From the NCBI GenBank assembly GCA_963847575.1, contig CAWKAL010000045.1, forward strand, positions 46,343-110,342: 64,000 bases of DNA. Reading direction: 5' to 3'. Under the pieces are notes generated by a model. It saw only the letters and a list, made by a program, of their open reading frames with translations, was not told the origin of the DNA and did not search any database. Made by a program: the position numbers and the translations under genes. This document shows, one piece after another, positions 46,934 through 57,294 of the stretch. Origin of the DNA: JASBSR01 sp963847575. GTDB taxonomy: Bacteria; Pseudomonadota; Gammaproteobacteria; SZUA-229. Each line of letters begins with the position of its first letter. Position 1 is the first letter of the stretch.

Positions 46934-49900
46934 TTACTAAAATTATCGACTGGTCGATCGACAACCGCTTCATGGTGATCATGCTTACGGTTATCACGAT
47001 TGGACTGGGCTTATACGCCGTCAAACAGACACCGCTGGATGCGATCCCGGATTTGTCCGATGTGCAGGTGATTATCAAAACCTCGTTCCCCGGCCAGGCA
47101 CCGCAGGTGGTCGAAGACCAGGTCACCTATCCGCTGACCACGGCGATGTTATCGGTGCCCAAGGCGGTCAATGTGCGCGGTTATTCGTTCTTCGGTGATT
47201 CCTATGTCTATGTCATTTTCGAAGACGGCACCGATCTGTACTGGGCACGCTCGCGCGTGCTGGAATATCTCAGCCAGGTCGCCAGCAAACTGCCGCCGGC
47301 AGCGCGACCCGAACTGGGGCCGGATGCCACCGGTGTCGGCTGGGTGTACGAATACGCGCTGGTCGACCGAACCGGCCAGCACGATCTGTGCGCAGTTGCG
47401 CAGCCTGCAGGACTGGTTTCTGAAATACGAATTGCAGACCGTGCCCGGCGTGTCCGAAGTCGCCACCATCGGCGGCATGGTCAAGCAGTACCAGGTGGTG
47501 CTCGACCCCGACAGCCTGCGCGCCTACGGCCTGCCCTTGTCGAAAGTAAAACAGGCCATCATGCAGGGCAACCAGGAATCCGGCGGCGCGGTGCTGGAAC
47601 TCGCCGAAGCCGAGTACATGGTGCGCGCCACCGGTTATATCGATTCGCTCGATGATTTAAAACATATACCGCTCGGCGTCAACAAACAGGGCACACCGAT
47701 ATTGTTAAAAGATGTCGCGCAGATCCGGCTCGGCCCGCAACTGCGTCGCGGCATTGCCGATCTCGATGGTGAAGGTGAAGTTGTCGGCGCCGTAGTCATC
47801 ATGCGCTTCGGCGAGAATGCACTGACCACGATCAATGCCGCCAAGGCCAAACTGAAGGAACTCGCGCGCAGCCTGCCCGACGGTGTCGAAATTGTCGAAA
47901 CCTATGACCGCTCTGCGCTGATCAAGCGCGCGGTGAATAATCTCAACAGCAAGCTGGTGGAAGAATTTATCGTGGTTGCACTGGTGTGCGCGTTGTTTTT
48001 GTTTCACCTGCGTTCTGCGCTGGTCATTATCATATCGTTGCCGGTCGGCATTCTGATTGCGTTCATCGTGATGGAACGCATGGGCATCAATGCCAACATC
48101 ATGTCACTGGGCGGTATTGCGATTGCCATCGGCGCGATGGTGGATGCCGCGATCGTGATGATCGAAAACGTGCACAAGCACATGGAAAAAACCGAAGTCA
48201 CCGATGACAACCGCTGGCAAATCATGCGCCAGGCCGCATCGGAAGTCGGGCCGCCGTTATTTTTTTCATTGGTAATCATCACCCTGAGTTTTTTACCGGT
48301 GTTCACCCTGGAAGCACAGGAAGGCCGCATGTTTGCACCGCTGGCGTTCACCAAAACATTTGCCATGGCGGGTGCAGCCTTGTTGTCGATCACGCTGGTG
48401 CCGGTGCTGATGGGGTTGTTCATACGCGGGCGCATCACGCCTGAACATAAAAACCCGATCAACCGTTTTTTGATTGCCGGTTATCGGCCTTTTATTAATG
48501 CCGTACTCAAAGCACCCAAAACAATTTTGATCATATGCCTGCTGGTCGTGCTGGCAGGCGCATGGCCCATGACCCAGCTGGGCTCCGAATTCATGCCCGA
48601 TCTGGATGAAGGCGATTTACTCTACATGCCAAGCACCTTCCCTGCAGTGTCAGCAGGCAAGGCACAGGAAATACTGCAACAGACCGACCGGCTGATTCGC
48701 ACCGTGCCTGAAGTAAAACGCGTGTTCGGCAAAGTCGGTCGCGCCGACTCCGCGACGGATCCTGCACCGCTCACCATGATCGAAACCACGATACTGCTCA
48801 AACCAAAAGATGAATGGCGCGAAGGTATGACCATGAGCAAGCTTGAAACAGGAACTCGATCAGCTGGTGAAAATCCCGGGCCTGACCAATGCCTGGGTGA
48901 TGCCGATCAAGAACCGTATCGACATGCTGGCCACCGGCATCAAGACACCGGTGGGTATCAAAGTCGCCGGTCCTGACCTTGATACGATTGAAGCTATCGG
49001 CAAGCGTATCGAAGAAGTGATTAAACAGGTGCCGGGTACGGTATCGGTGTATTCCGAGCGGGTTGTCGGCGGACGTTACGTCAATATTGACATCGACCGT
49101 GTTGCAGCATCACGCTTTGCATTGAATGTTGCCGATATACAGGAAGTGGTCAAAACCGCGATCGGTGGTATGACCGTGGGGATGAGCGTGGAAGGCCTGG
49201 AACGCTACCCGATCAATTTAAGATACCCGCGCGATGTGCGTGACTCGCTGGAAAAACTGCGTAACCTGTCACTGATTACACCCACCGGTGCGCGCATCCC
49301 GCTGGCGGAAGTCGCCGAGATCCGCATCGACAGCGGCCCCGGCATGATCAAAACCGAGAACGCGCGCCTCAATGGCTGGATCTATATCGATATCGAAGGC
49401 CGCGATCTCGGCTCCTATGTGAAACAGGCACACCAGGTGGTGGCCGAACAGGTCGAACTGCCCGCGGGGTATTCGGTGTCGTGGTCGGGCCAGTTTGAAT
49501 TTATGCAACGCGCCATCGAACGCCTCACCACGGTGGTGCCGGTGACGCTGGTGATTATTATCCTGCTGCTGTACATGAATTTTCGTAATCTTACCGAAGT
49601 CATGATTATCATGGGCACCCTGCCGATGGCGCTGGTCGGCGGTTTCTGGTTGCTGTACTTGCTCGATTACAACCTGTCGGTGGCCGTGGGCGTGGGCTTT
49701 ATCGCGCTGTCCGGCGTCGCGGTTGAAATCGGCGTGGTAATGCTGGTGTATCTCAACCAGGCATTAGCGCAACATAAAGAACAGGCGACCCGTTCCGGCA
49801 AAGCACTCACGCGTGAAGAAATACGTTCAGCCGTGATCGACGGTGCGCTGTTGCGCGTGCGCCCGATCATGATGACCGTGGCTGCGATTATCGCCGGCCT

Positions 49901-50057
49901 GTTACCTATCATGCTCGGCAGCGGCACCGGCTCTGAAGTCATGCGCCGTATCGCCGCGCCCATGGTCGGCGGTATGATTAGCGCAACCATTCTTACCCTG
50001 GTGGTCATACCTGCTGTGTTTTTACTCTGGAAACAGCGTAACTTGAACAGTCATTAA
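46930..50057 (+). CDS. cusA: CusA-type heavy-metal RND efflux pump, frame broken at about 47389 and 48844
   Basis: Inner membrane proton-driven exporter of Cu(I)/Ag(I). Three frame pieces follow each other. An extra T at 47389 (CTG T GCG) and an extra T at about 48843-48844 (AAG CTT G for AAG CTG) account for both breaks. Correction gives 1041 aa, near E. coli CusA (1047). Motifs include DAIPDLSDVQVIIKTSFPGQ near the N-terminus, MERMGINANIMSLGGIAIAI with IGAMVDAAIVMIEN in the transmembrane part, and MLSGRVGAR-like segments absent. Downstream copA is 15 bp away. Confidence 0.9.
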
Positions 50058-50072
50058 ACTGAGGGCGCACAC

Positions 50073-52493
50073 ATGAACCATGTTGATCCTGTTTGTGGCA
50101 TGACAGTAACCGATAGCAGTGAGCACCATATCGTGCACAAACATGAGCACTACTATTTTTGCAGTGCGCATTGCCTCGGCAAGTTCAACGCCGAGCCTGA
50201 ACAGTATTTACATAAAGACACGGTACCAACAGCCGGCTATTGCGCAGATGACAGTTGCGACATCGGTACCAGCTTCTACACCTGCCCGATGCACCCCGAG
50301 ATTAAACAGAACACACCCGGTGCCTGCCCGAAATGCGGCATGGCACTGGAAGCCGCGGGCGAAGCCGTCGCCACCACCCGCACTGAATACACCTGCCCGA
50401 TGCACCCGGAAATCGTGCAGGACCATCCCGGCAACTGTCCTAAATGCGGCATGGCGCTTGAACCAAAAACGATTGCGGTCGAACAAAAGAATGAAGAACT
50501 GATCGACATGACACGACGGCTGTGGATCAGCAGCCTGCTCGCGCTGCCGGTGTTCGTGCTCGCCATGCTGGCGGACATGGCGCCCGCGTTATTGCCCGAA
50601 GCATTGTCGATGCAGACAGTACAGTGGATCGAATTTGTACTTGCCACGCCGGTTGTGCTCTGGGGTGGCTGGCCGTTTTTCGTGCGCGCTGTGCATTCTG
50701 TTACCAGCTGGAACCTGAACATGTTCACCCTGATTGGCCTGGGGGTTTCAGTGGCATGGAGCTACAGTGTTGTCGCCCTGCTCCTGCCCGGCATATTTCC
50801 CGCCAGCATGAAAATGCACGACGGCCTGGTCGCGGTGTATTTTGAAGCCGCCGCGGTGATTACCGCACTGGTCCTGCTCGGCCAGGTACTCGAGTTACGC
50901 GCGCGCAGCCAGACCAATACGGCGATCAGAATGCTGCTCAAACTGGCGCCCGACACTGCACGTATCGTGCGCGACGATGGCAGTGAAGAAGATGTCCCGT
51001 TACAACATGTCAACGTCGGCGATCATTTGCGTATCCGGCCCGGCGAAAAAATACCGGTTGACGGCAGCGTCACCGAGGGCAATAGCGCAGTTGATGAATC
51101 CATGATAAGTGGCGAATCTGTTCCGGTTGAAAAATACAGCGGTGAACATGTTATCGGCGCCACCATCAACGGCACCGGCAGTTTGTTAATGCGCGCTGAA
51201 AAAGTCGGATCAGATACCCTGCTTTCCCAGATCGTACACATGGTCAGCGAGGCCCAGCGTTCCCGCGCACCTATCCAGAAACTGGCGGACACTGTCGCCG
51301 GGATTTTTGTCCCCGCCGTGGTCAGCGTCGCCGCAATTGCTTTTATGGCCTGGTGGATATGGGGCCCGGAACCCCGGCTGGCACATGCGGTGATTAACGC
51401 GGTTGCGGTACTGATTATCGCCTGCCCCTGCGCACTCGGCCTTGCCACACCGATGTCGATCATGGTCGGCACCGGCAAAGGCGCCAGCATGGGCGTGTTG
51501 ATTAAAAATGCGGAAGCACTGGAAACCCTGGAAAAAGTGGATGTGCTGGTGGTCGACAAAACCGGCACCCTGACCGAAGGCAAACCGAAACTGGTGGCGC
51601 TGCATACCATCAATGCATTTGAAGAAACCGATGTGCTGACACTGGTCGCCAGCCTTGAACACGCCAGCGAACACCCGCTGGCACAGGCGATTGTCGACGG
51701 CGCCAAAGCACGTAACATCAGCCTTGTTACTGCCGATGATTTTGCATCTGTTACCGGCAAAGGTGTCACCGGCAATGTGAATGGGCATAAAGTCGCGCTG
51801 GGCAATGTTCAGCTTTTTGAAAGTCTCGGCATTGACTCGGCGCATCTGCCAGAACAGGCTGAAACCGCTCGCGCCGAAGGCCAGACGGTGATGCTGATAG
51901 CGATAGATAACAGGGCCGCAGGCTTCATCAGTGTTGCTGACCCAATCAAGCAATCAACCCCGGAAGCGATTGCACAACTTCATAAAGCAGGCATCGAAGT
52001 CGTGATGTTGACCGGTGACAGTACTACCACCGCGCTGGCGGTGGCGGCGCGGCTGGGCATTGACCGGGTTGAAGCCGAAGTACTGCCCGATGAAAAAGCC
52101 AGCATCGTCAAACAACTCCAGGCCGACGGCAAAATAGTCGCCATGGCCGGCGATGGTATCAATGATGCACCCGCGCTGGCGCAGGCGCATGTCGGCATCG
52201 CCATGGGTACGGGCACTGATGTTGCCATGGAAAGCGCAGGCGTCACCCTGGTGAAGGGCGATTTGCGTGGTATTGTACGCGCGCGACATCTGAGCCACGC
52301 CGTCATGAATAACATACGGCAGAACCTGTTTTTTGCCTTTGTCTATAACTCACTGGGTGTACCAGTTGCAGCCGGGGTATTGTATCCGGCGTTTGGCCTG
52401 TTACTATCACCGATGATTGCGGCCGCAGCGATGAGCTTTAGTTCAGTGTCTGTCATTGCTAATGCCTTGCGGCTTCGTCGTTTTAGTTCATAA
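50073..52493 (+). CDS. copA: Copper-translocating P1B-type ATPase with YHS and metal-binding N-terminus
   Basis: 806 aa. The N-terminus holds a YHS domain (DPVCGMTVTDSSEHHIVHKH, with YYFCSAHCLGKF, about 4-45) and two heavy-metal-binding repeats (YTCPMHPEIKQNTPGACPKC and YTCPMHPEIVQDHPGNCPKC, about 68-130). No classical HMA domain (GMxCxxC) is seen. The ATPase core has SGESVPVEK, the ion-binding CPC (IIACPCALGLATP, about 450), DKTGTLTEG (phosphorylated D about 495) and GDGINDAPALAQA. It exports copper from the cytoplasm, complementing CusCBA. Confidence 0.95.
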   Translation: MNHVDPVCGMTVTDSSEHHIVHKHEHYYFCSAHCLGKFNAEPEQYLHKDTVPTAGYCADDSCDIGTSFYTCPMHPEIKQNTPGACPKCGMALEAAGEAVATTRTEYTCPMHPEIVQDHPGNCPKCGMALEPKTIAVEQKNEELIDMTRRLWISSLLALPVFVLAMLADMAPALLPEALSMQTVQWIEFVLATPVVLWGGWPFFVRAVHSVTSWNLNMFTLIGLGVSVAWSYSVVALLLPGIFPASMKMHDGLVAVYFEAAAVITALVLLGQVLELRARSQTNTAIRMLLKLAPDTARIVRDDGSEEDVPLQHVNVGDHLRIRPGEKIPVDGSVTEGNSAVDESMISGESVPVEKYSGEHVIGATINGTGSLLMRAEKVGSDTLLSQIVHMVSEAQRSRAPIQKLADTVAGIFVPAVVSVAAIAFMAWWIWGPEPRLAHAVINAVAVLIIACPCALGLATPMSIMVGTGKGASMGVLIKNAEALETLEKVDVLVVDKTGTLTEGKPKLVALHTINAFEETDVLTLVASLEHASEHPLAQAIVDGAKARNISLVTADDFASVTGKGVTGNVNGHKVALGNVQLFESLGIDSAHLPEQAETARAEGQTVMLIAIDNRAAGFISVADPIKQSTPEAIAQLHKAGIEVVMLTGDSTTTALAVAARLGIDRVEAEVLPDEKASIVKQLQADGKIVAMAGDGINDAPALAQAHVGIAMGTGTDVAMESAGVTLVKGDLRGIVRARHLSHAVMNNIRQNLFFAFVYNSLGVPVAAGVLYPAFGLLLSPMIAAAAMSFSSVSVIANALRLRRFSS

Positions 52494-52526
52494 AATGCGC
52501 TTTAACATTGATTGTTTTTTGAGGCC

Positions 52527-53309
52527 ATGATGAATATTGTGTCGAGATATTATATTGCAGTACTCACAACACTTGCGCTAACAACGCACGTCTGTATCGC
52601 GCAACAAGAGATAATTACTTTCCCGTCTGAAGACGGCCTGCTGATTACTGCGAATGTATACGCCCCGCATACAAATAGGCAGGCACCTGTCATTGTGTTA
52701 TTTCACCAGGCTGGCTCCAGTCGCGGAGAATATTCCGAGATTGCACCGCGTTTAAACGCGATGGGGTTTAATGCGATGGCAGTAGACCAGCGCTCGGGGG
52801 ATATATCGCGTGGTATCGAAAATGAAACCGCACAACGCGCGCGTGATAAAGGCCTCGACACACACTACAACCATGCCCTGCCCGATATGATTGCAGCACT
52901 GAAATATGCACGCCAGCATTTGACAAAAGGCAAAGTCATTGCATGGGGAAGCTCATATTCAGCTGCACTGGTTTTAAAGCTGGCCGGGGAACAACCAAAA
53001 CTGTCAGACGCGACAATTGCATTTTCACCTGGCGAATATTTTCCTGTGAGCGGTAAAACCTGGATAGAGGATGCTGCCAGGAAAATAACAACGCCGGTTT
53101 TCATTACCTCTGCTAAACACGAAGCTGATGAATGGTCTTCTATTTTTACAGCCATCCCCGCCAAAGATAAAACCGGGTTTATTCCCGAGGGCGATGGTAA
53201 ACACGGTTCGCGTGCGTTATGGAAAAAATACCCGGATCATGATGCCTACTGGAAAGCACTCAGCGGCTTTCTCAAATCCTTTCTCAGCGAGAAACATATG
53301 AATAATTAG
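52527..53309 (+). CDS. Secreted dienelactone-hydrolase-like alpha/beta hydrolase
   Basis: 260 aa from the ATG at 52527, behind TGAGG; the TTG at 52512 is an alternative. Signal peptide (VSRYYIAVLTTLALTTHVCIA), oxyanion stretch APVIVLFHQAGSSRGEY, nucleophile elbow AWGSSYSAALVLKL (serine with a GSSYS variant of GxSxG) and a histidine in EGDGKHGSRAL. Substrate unknown. It closes the copper cluster, but a copper role is not evident from sequence. Confidence 0.85.
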   Translation: MMNIVSRYYIAVLTTLALTTHVCIAQQEIITFPSEDGLLITANVYAPHTNRQAPVIVLFHQAGSSRGEYSEIAPRLNAMGFNAMAVDQRSGDISRGIENETAQRARDKGLDTHYNHALPDMIAALKYARQHLTKGKVIAWGSSYSAALVLKLAGEQPKLSDATIAFSPGEYFPVSGKTWIEDAARKITTPVFITSAKHEADEWSSIFTAIPAKDKTGFIPEGDGKHGSRALWKKYPDHDAYWKALSGFLKSFLSEKHMNN

Positions 53310-53510
53310 CCGCAAATGAACGCTAATGAACGCAAATTAAATTACTGTCAAAGCGAAACATTCAGACTTACTGTCACCTGGATGCCACACCTGAAACTTG
53401 TTGCCATTCGGTCAGGCACCGATAAGTTGCATCTTGTTAAATTATAGTTCCAGTATTAGCTTTTAACATCCAGCTTTTATTTGCGTTCATTAGCGTTCAT
53501 TAGCGGCTAA
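53306..53510. repeat. Inverted-repeat element, GAACGC family (copy 3)
   Basis: 205 bp. Left arm TTAGCCGCAAATGAACGCTA (53306 onward) pairs perfectly with the right arm at 53477-53510 over more than 25 bp. The outer 18 bp match the element at 10474-10594, and tandem GAACGC-like units recur. The left arm includes the TAG stop codon of the upstream hydrolase gene. Confidence 0.87.
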
Positions 53511-53526
53511 ATTCTTTATCGTGAAC

Positions 53527-53553
53527 AAAAAAAAGAGCTGCCAGTAGCAGCCC
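53527..53553 (-). terminator. Rho-independent terminator of the minus-strand sulfur operon
   Basis: Read on the minus strand, GGGCTGC-TACTG-GCAGCTC is followed by eight T residues (A-run at 53527-53534 on plus). It lies 20 bp past the rhodanese stop. Confidence 0.88.
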
Positions 53554-53573
53554 ATTTTTCAACATGGAAGACC

Positions 53574-54182
53574 TTATTTGGTGAAATACATCACGTCCTT
53601 GTCGAGGTGATAACTCCACGGCAGGCCGGCATTCTTCCAGCCGTTGACTGTGCGCTTGCCCTTGGTAGCGCCGTCTTTCGCCTTGTCACCTTCATAGCCG
53701 TCTATCATGTTGTAGACTTTGGTGTAACCTGCTGCAGCCATCAGGTTAACCGCCTTGGCGCTGCGATTGCCCGAACGACACATAAACACTATGTTATCCT
53801 CCTTGCCGAGGCCTTTTTTCTTCATCCGCGCTTCGATATCAGCCACAAAATTCTTGTTTTCATAGTGTTTGTACACTTTCTTTTTATCGTTCCATTGCGT
53901 AGTGTCCATTAACTCGAACGGCACGTGCGCGTCGACAGATCCCAGCGTACCCAGGTATGTCAGCTCACCTGGCGTGCGTATATCCACGAACAGGGTCTTG
54001 CTCATATTTTTCTGGATGAAATCATCCGCCTGTTGTGCAGTCATGTACAGGCCCAGTTTGGTCTGCTTTTTTTTGCTGAGTTTTGACCAGTCATCTGCAT
54101 ACGCAAGTCCCGAGACAGCACTCAAAAACGCCAGTGACAGCACTGGAACCAGTATGCGTTGCATCAATTGCTTCATCTTCAT
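53574..54182 (-). CDS. Periplasmic rhodanese-domain protein
   Basis: 202 aa with a signal peptide (RILVPVLSLAFLSAVSGLAYA). The single rhodanese domain has the active-site loop FMCRSGNRSAKAVNLM, whose cysteine carries persulfide sulfur, and the second motif LFVDIRTPGELTYLG. It is expected to transfer sulfur in the periplasm. Last gene of a minus-strand operon with a cupin dioxygenase and a YeeE/YedE transporter, closed by the terminator at 53527. Confidence 0.9.
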   Translation of the reverse strand: MKMKQLMQRILVPVLSLAFLSAVSGLAYADDWSKLSKKKQTKLGLYMTAQQADDFIQKNMSKTLFVDIRTPGELTYLGTLGSVDAHVPFELMDTTQWNDKKKVYKHYENKNFVADIEARMKKKGLGKEDNIVFMCRSGNRSAKAVNLMAAAGYTKVYNMIDGYEGDKAKDGATKGKRTVNGWKNAGLPWSYHLDKDVMYFTK

Positions 54183-54212
54183 AAATAACTCCTGAGGTTT
54201 AGTAATTATTGT

Positions 54213-54923
54213 CTATGATCTGGCGAGTTCGTACTGGGAAATGCACCGGCATGTAATCTGCTCAAGCGCCTGCCAGTTTTTATCCAGTGGCTCAAACCAG
54301 GTACGCAAGTTTTGCTCATAGGGCGGAATGAAAAAATCCAGCATTCGACATTCCGTAGTGATTGATCTTAGCGCATGAATATTGCCTTTATCAGGCGATA
54401 CAAAAGCGGTGTCCCCCGGTTTCAGACTGCGGTGCGAGACCCGCTTCAGCCTGGCAGTCAAACCATCGCTGCTGGTACTGACACGGTCATATTGCCAAAC
54501 TTCCGCCTCACCACTGATGATACGCAACATGCCTGTTGCACCTGGATGATCATGTAGCTGTACCAGTTTGTTGTTGTCGATATTCAGCACGCCGCCGTTA
54601 ACATTGTCTTTTTTAAGCATGCGCTGCCACAGCCAGTATTCATTTCCGGATTCATAGGCTGCTGCAACCGCATCTGCGAAAGAACTGCTGTCGATATCCA
54701 GTGCCTTCATGTACTCAAGTCCATGCTGCGCGACTTCATCATGCGTTACCAGGCCGGCAATATAATCATCCGCCAGGTCACGCATGCGCAATACAAACGA
54801 ATCCCAGCAGTAACCAGCAGTTGCGGTGTCGTCGCTTGCAGCACGCAGTGGCAGCGCCATACTTCCCGCCAGCCCCATTGCTAACAGCAGAAATTTTCTA
54901 CGTGTTACATCATTATTGATCAT
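54213..54923 (-). CDS. Tat-exported cupin protein, thiol-dioxygenase-like
   Basis: 236 aa with a twin-arginine signal (TRRKFLLLAMGLAGSMALPL, about 7-26), so folded before export. The cupin core has LHDHPGATGMLRIISGEAEV (about 129-148), in which the two histidines match the iron ligands of cysteamine and plant cysteine oxidases (PCO/ADO), and a later histidine in NIHALRS (about 192). A periplasmic iron-dependent dioxygenase acting on a thiol or persulfide is inferred. It starts directly after the transporter stop (TAG then ATG), so translation is coupled. Confidence 0.72.
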   Translation of the reverse strand: MINNDVTRRKFLLLAMGLAGSMALPLRAASDDTATAGYCWDSFVLRMRDLADDYIAGLVTHDEVAQHGLEYMKALDIDSSSFADAVAAAYESGNEYWLWQRMLKKDNVNGGVLNIDNNKLVQLHDHPGATGMLRIISGEAEVWQYDRVSTSSDGLTARLKRVSHRSLKPGDTAFVSPDKGNIHALRSITTECRMLDFFIPPYEQNLRTWFEPLDKNWQALEQITCRCISQYELARS

Positions 54924-56411
54924 CTACGCACTCTCAGTTGCCGGCGCGCCGAAGCCGCCAGGTTCTTTTCCCTGTTTTTTCACTTTGCCGGCTTCGCCGC
55001 CGCCATGCTTCTTATGGAAGCGGTCGAAATACTTGATGGTGAGTTCATCATTGGCGTGCGTCATGATATCGCTGAAACTGAAACCGGTTAAGCGCATGCC
55101 GCGCTTCACACTCCACACCAGCAGACCCACAATCAACAAGCCATACGCCAGGCCGACCAGTGCCTGCACTGTCGGATCATGGCCGAAAATATCCGGAACG
55201 TGCTTAACCTTGGTTATCGTGGTTGCGCGCGCCAGGTCGTCCCAGAATTCCTGGAACAATGTATACGGCAGGTAACCGAGCAGGAAACCAGGAAACGCTG
55301 CCACCGCAGTCATATATCCCAGACCGAGGCGCATGTAAGTTCGAATTTCACAACCAATCATTGCCACTGAGCCGAAACCCTGGCAGGCAGCACCCAGTAA
55401 CAGCACCCATGTTGGATTCATCCCCAGCGGCAACTTGATATCAAAAAACTGCCAGCCGATCATGATCGCGCCCCATAACATTACTATTTCAATAAAGATG
55501 GCGGTGAAGGGTGACATCGAACGAAACATGACGCGCGTACTGCCGGGTATTTGCCATTTTTTTTCAAAAAAGTTTTCCTGGTGTTCCAGCCCCATGGAAA
55601 TTTCCGGCGTCATGAATGCGCACTCGGTACCGAAGCCGGTTTTGGCCATGCCGATACCGGCGATCGCACCCACCAGGAACAGCCAGATCGCCAGTCCCCA
55701 GCCGATTGCACTGATGGCATAGTGCCAGCCGTAGACACCGTCAGATGTGCCGTACATAAATGAGCCGACAATCGCATTCATAAAAAATGCAAACATCAGC
55801 ACCAGGATGGAAATGCGTAACCAGTCACGATTCGGCCTGTAATTTCGGCTGGCTTCATAGGCCAGCCCGTCGAGCGCCATCTTGCCACCCTGTTTAGCGC
55901 CAAGTTCGGATGTAGCGCGGTTTTCCTGTCCCTTGAAGACATAACCAATACGCATTTTGCTCATCAGGTAAAACGTGACAAAACCCGCGGGAAGTATAGT
56001 GGTGAGGTATAACAGGGAGGCGGTCGACATCGAAGGCAGGCCGCCGAGAAAGTGATGTGTAGTACAACCGGCGGCAAGGCGGGTACCAAAACTGAAAACA
56101 AAACCACCGATAAAGGCAAGCACCAGTTCACGCACGGGGTATTTTACCCAGCCACGCGATTCACCTTCGGCACGCGCGACCAGCCAGGCGCCGACGACAA
56201 CGCCAATTATTATCCAGTGCACATTCGGATCATACGAACGCGACCACCAGTCAATACCCGGCGCAACCGTCTGTTCAAATGCTGCAGTCATTTCCACCAG
56301 TCCTGTTGTTAAACCGATGGGTTTATGCAGCACGATATAATTCATGATTTCGGCAACGCCGACAAATACGCCGCTGATCCAGAAGGGCCATTGCTTACGA
56401 AGACTCAACAT
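54924..56411 (-). CDS. YeeE/YedE family sulfur-compound transporter
   Basis: 495 aa from the ATG at 56411 (a GTG at 56423 extends the frame by four codons; TGGAA precedes the ATG). It has about ten helices with the family cysteine motifs FGTRLAAGCTTHHFLGG (about 105-121), FGTECAFMTPEISMG and VAMIGCEIRTYMRLG. Expected to move thiosulfate or related sulfur species across the inner membrane. The operon also encodes a periplasmic rhodanese and a Tat-exported cupin, so the transported sulfur is probably processed in the periplasm. The C-terminus ends in a charged tail. Confidence 0.87.
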   Translation of the reverse strand: MLSLRKQWPFWISGVFVGVAEIMNYIVLHKPIGLTTGLVEMTAAFEQTVAPGIDWWSRSYDPNVHWIIIGVVVGAWLVARAEGESRGWVKYPVRELVLAFIGGFVFSFGTRLAAGCTTHHFLGGLPSMSTASLLYLTTILPAGFVTFYLMSKMRIGYVFKGQENRATSELGAKQGGKMALDGLAYEASRNYRPNRDWLRISILVLMFAFFMNAIVGSFMYGTSDGVYGWHYAISAIGWGLAIWLFLVGAIAGIGMAKTGFGTECAFMTPEISMGLEHQENFFEKKWQIPGSTRVMFRSMSPFTAIFIEIVMLWGAIMIGWQFFDIKLPLGMNPTWVLLLGAACQGFGSVAMIGCEIRTYMRLGLGYMTAVAAFPGFLLGYLPYTLFQEFWDDLARATTITKVKHVPDIFGHDPTVQALVGLAYGLLIVGLLVWSVKRGMRLTGFSFSDIMTHANDELTIKYFDRFHKKHGGGEAGKVKKQGKEPGGFGAPATESA

Positions 56412-56438
56412 GCGTATTTCCACAGTGAGTTAAAACGA

Positions 56439-56708
56439 TTAACAGCCGCCTTCTTCAGATATACGCACTACAATTTTTTCGAACTTGCGCCATGCATCCT
56501 CGTTTGCGGTGTCGAGCTTGATGGCATTGCGATAGGCTTCAAGCGACATTGAAAGTTTGCGTTTTTTGGCAAGCATGTTGCCCTTGGCCATACAGTCATC
56601 AACCGATGAACATTCAACTTTGAATTCTGCCGCCGTGACAGGCGTTATCACCAGGCTGGTGATAAAGAGCGACGCGATGAGCGTGTTGTTTAATAATTTC
56701 ATGTTCAT
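56439..56708 (-). CDS. Secreted small protein with TPR-like segment, unknown
   Basis: 89 aa with a signal peptide (LIASLFITSLVITPVTA). The mature part contains one degenerate tetratricopeptide-like stretch (SLEAYRNAIKLDTANEDAW) and cysteines at VECSSVDDC and the C-terminal GGC. Function unknown. It is the first gene of the sulfur operon, 27 bp ahead of the transporter, and shares the promoter region described for 56709-57387. Confidence 0.75.
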   Translation of the reverse strand: MNMKLLNNTLIASLFITSLVITPVTAAEFKVECSSVDDCMAKGNMLAKKRKLSMSLEAYRNAIKLDTANEDAWRKFEKIVVRISEEGGC

Positions 56709-56742
56709 TTCCCGGTAGAATTTTTAGTCACCCGCCCGTCTG

Positions 56743-56748
56743 ATTATA
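56743..56748 (-). promoter_or_regulatory. -10 element of the sulfur operon
   Basis: On the minus strand GTATAATCAG contains a perfect TATAAT, 35 bp ahead of the first ATG of the operon; a consensus -35 is not evident. Confidence 0.42.
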
Positions 56749-56795
56749 CAAGACAGACGTATGAATAGAAGATATCACAGACATTATGATCGGCA

Positions 56796-56809
56796 ATGAC
56801 GTAAGTCAT
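56796..56809. promoter_or_regulatory. Palindrome ATGACGTAAGTCAT, CRP/FNR-like
   Basis: Perfect dyad with a TGAC/GTCA core and 4-bp spacer, one base off the outer TT/AA of CRP/FNR-type sites. Located about 90 bp upstream of the sulfur operon start. Confidence 0.4.
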
Positions 56810-57144
56810 ATCCATGATATATATGTAAAAACTGATCCATCCGGCATGTTTCAGCCTTACTGCCCAGGCCACAGATTTTGCCCGAGGTTTATGGATAATT
56901 TCCTCTGCCGTGATCAGGGCGTAGATTTTTCATCGGCAAGTAATCGTTTTTTACGCAGTTTATGACCCGCACCGGGAACGAGCAGGTGACTCGACACATA
57001 CAGGTATGATCATTTTAATGACTTACCAGGCATGCCGCCTCTGCTATGGAGTAATTTTGTCTGTCCCGGCTTTATCGCAGGTTTATTCAATTCACCCGGG
57101 CATCTCGCCGAATAACCAGCCATGTGTTGCAAGACTGGCAAAGA

Positions 57145-57158
57145 TTGACATACATCAA
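57145..57158. promoter_or_regulatory. CRP/FNR-type box upstream of nirS (distal)
   Basis: TTGACATACATCAA differs from the consensus TTGATNNNNATCAA by one base. Located 230 bp before the nirS start. Confidence 0.6.
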
Positions 57159-57280
57159 CCTGCTTATCTAAATATTCAAGTCAAATGTAGCCCGGTCATG
57201 AACACCTGATTCGAAGTTCCAGTAAATCAGTCACCTGCAAAAGACCGGCAACAGCACCTGAGCCTGCACAATGAGCCGGC

Positions 57281-57294
57281 TTGACCAAAGTCAA
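57281..57294 (+). promoter_or_regulatory. CRP/FNR-type box upstream of nirS (proximal)
   Basis: TTGACCAAAGTCAA is a perfect dyad of the FNR/DNR/NnrR class, 94 bp before the nirS ATG, a placement suited to activation under low oxygen or nitric oxide. Confidence 0.68.

Noticed and set aside
51023..51953. Two long minus-strand frames opposite copA
   Set aside because: Shadow frames of the ATPase; the plus strand contains DKTGTLT and CPC motifs.
57006..57209. 67-aa plus-strand frame upstream of nirS
   Set aside because: Contains a CRP/FNR-type box, lacks a ribosome-binding site and looks non-coding.
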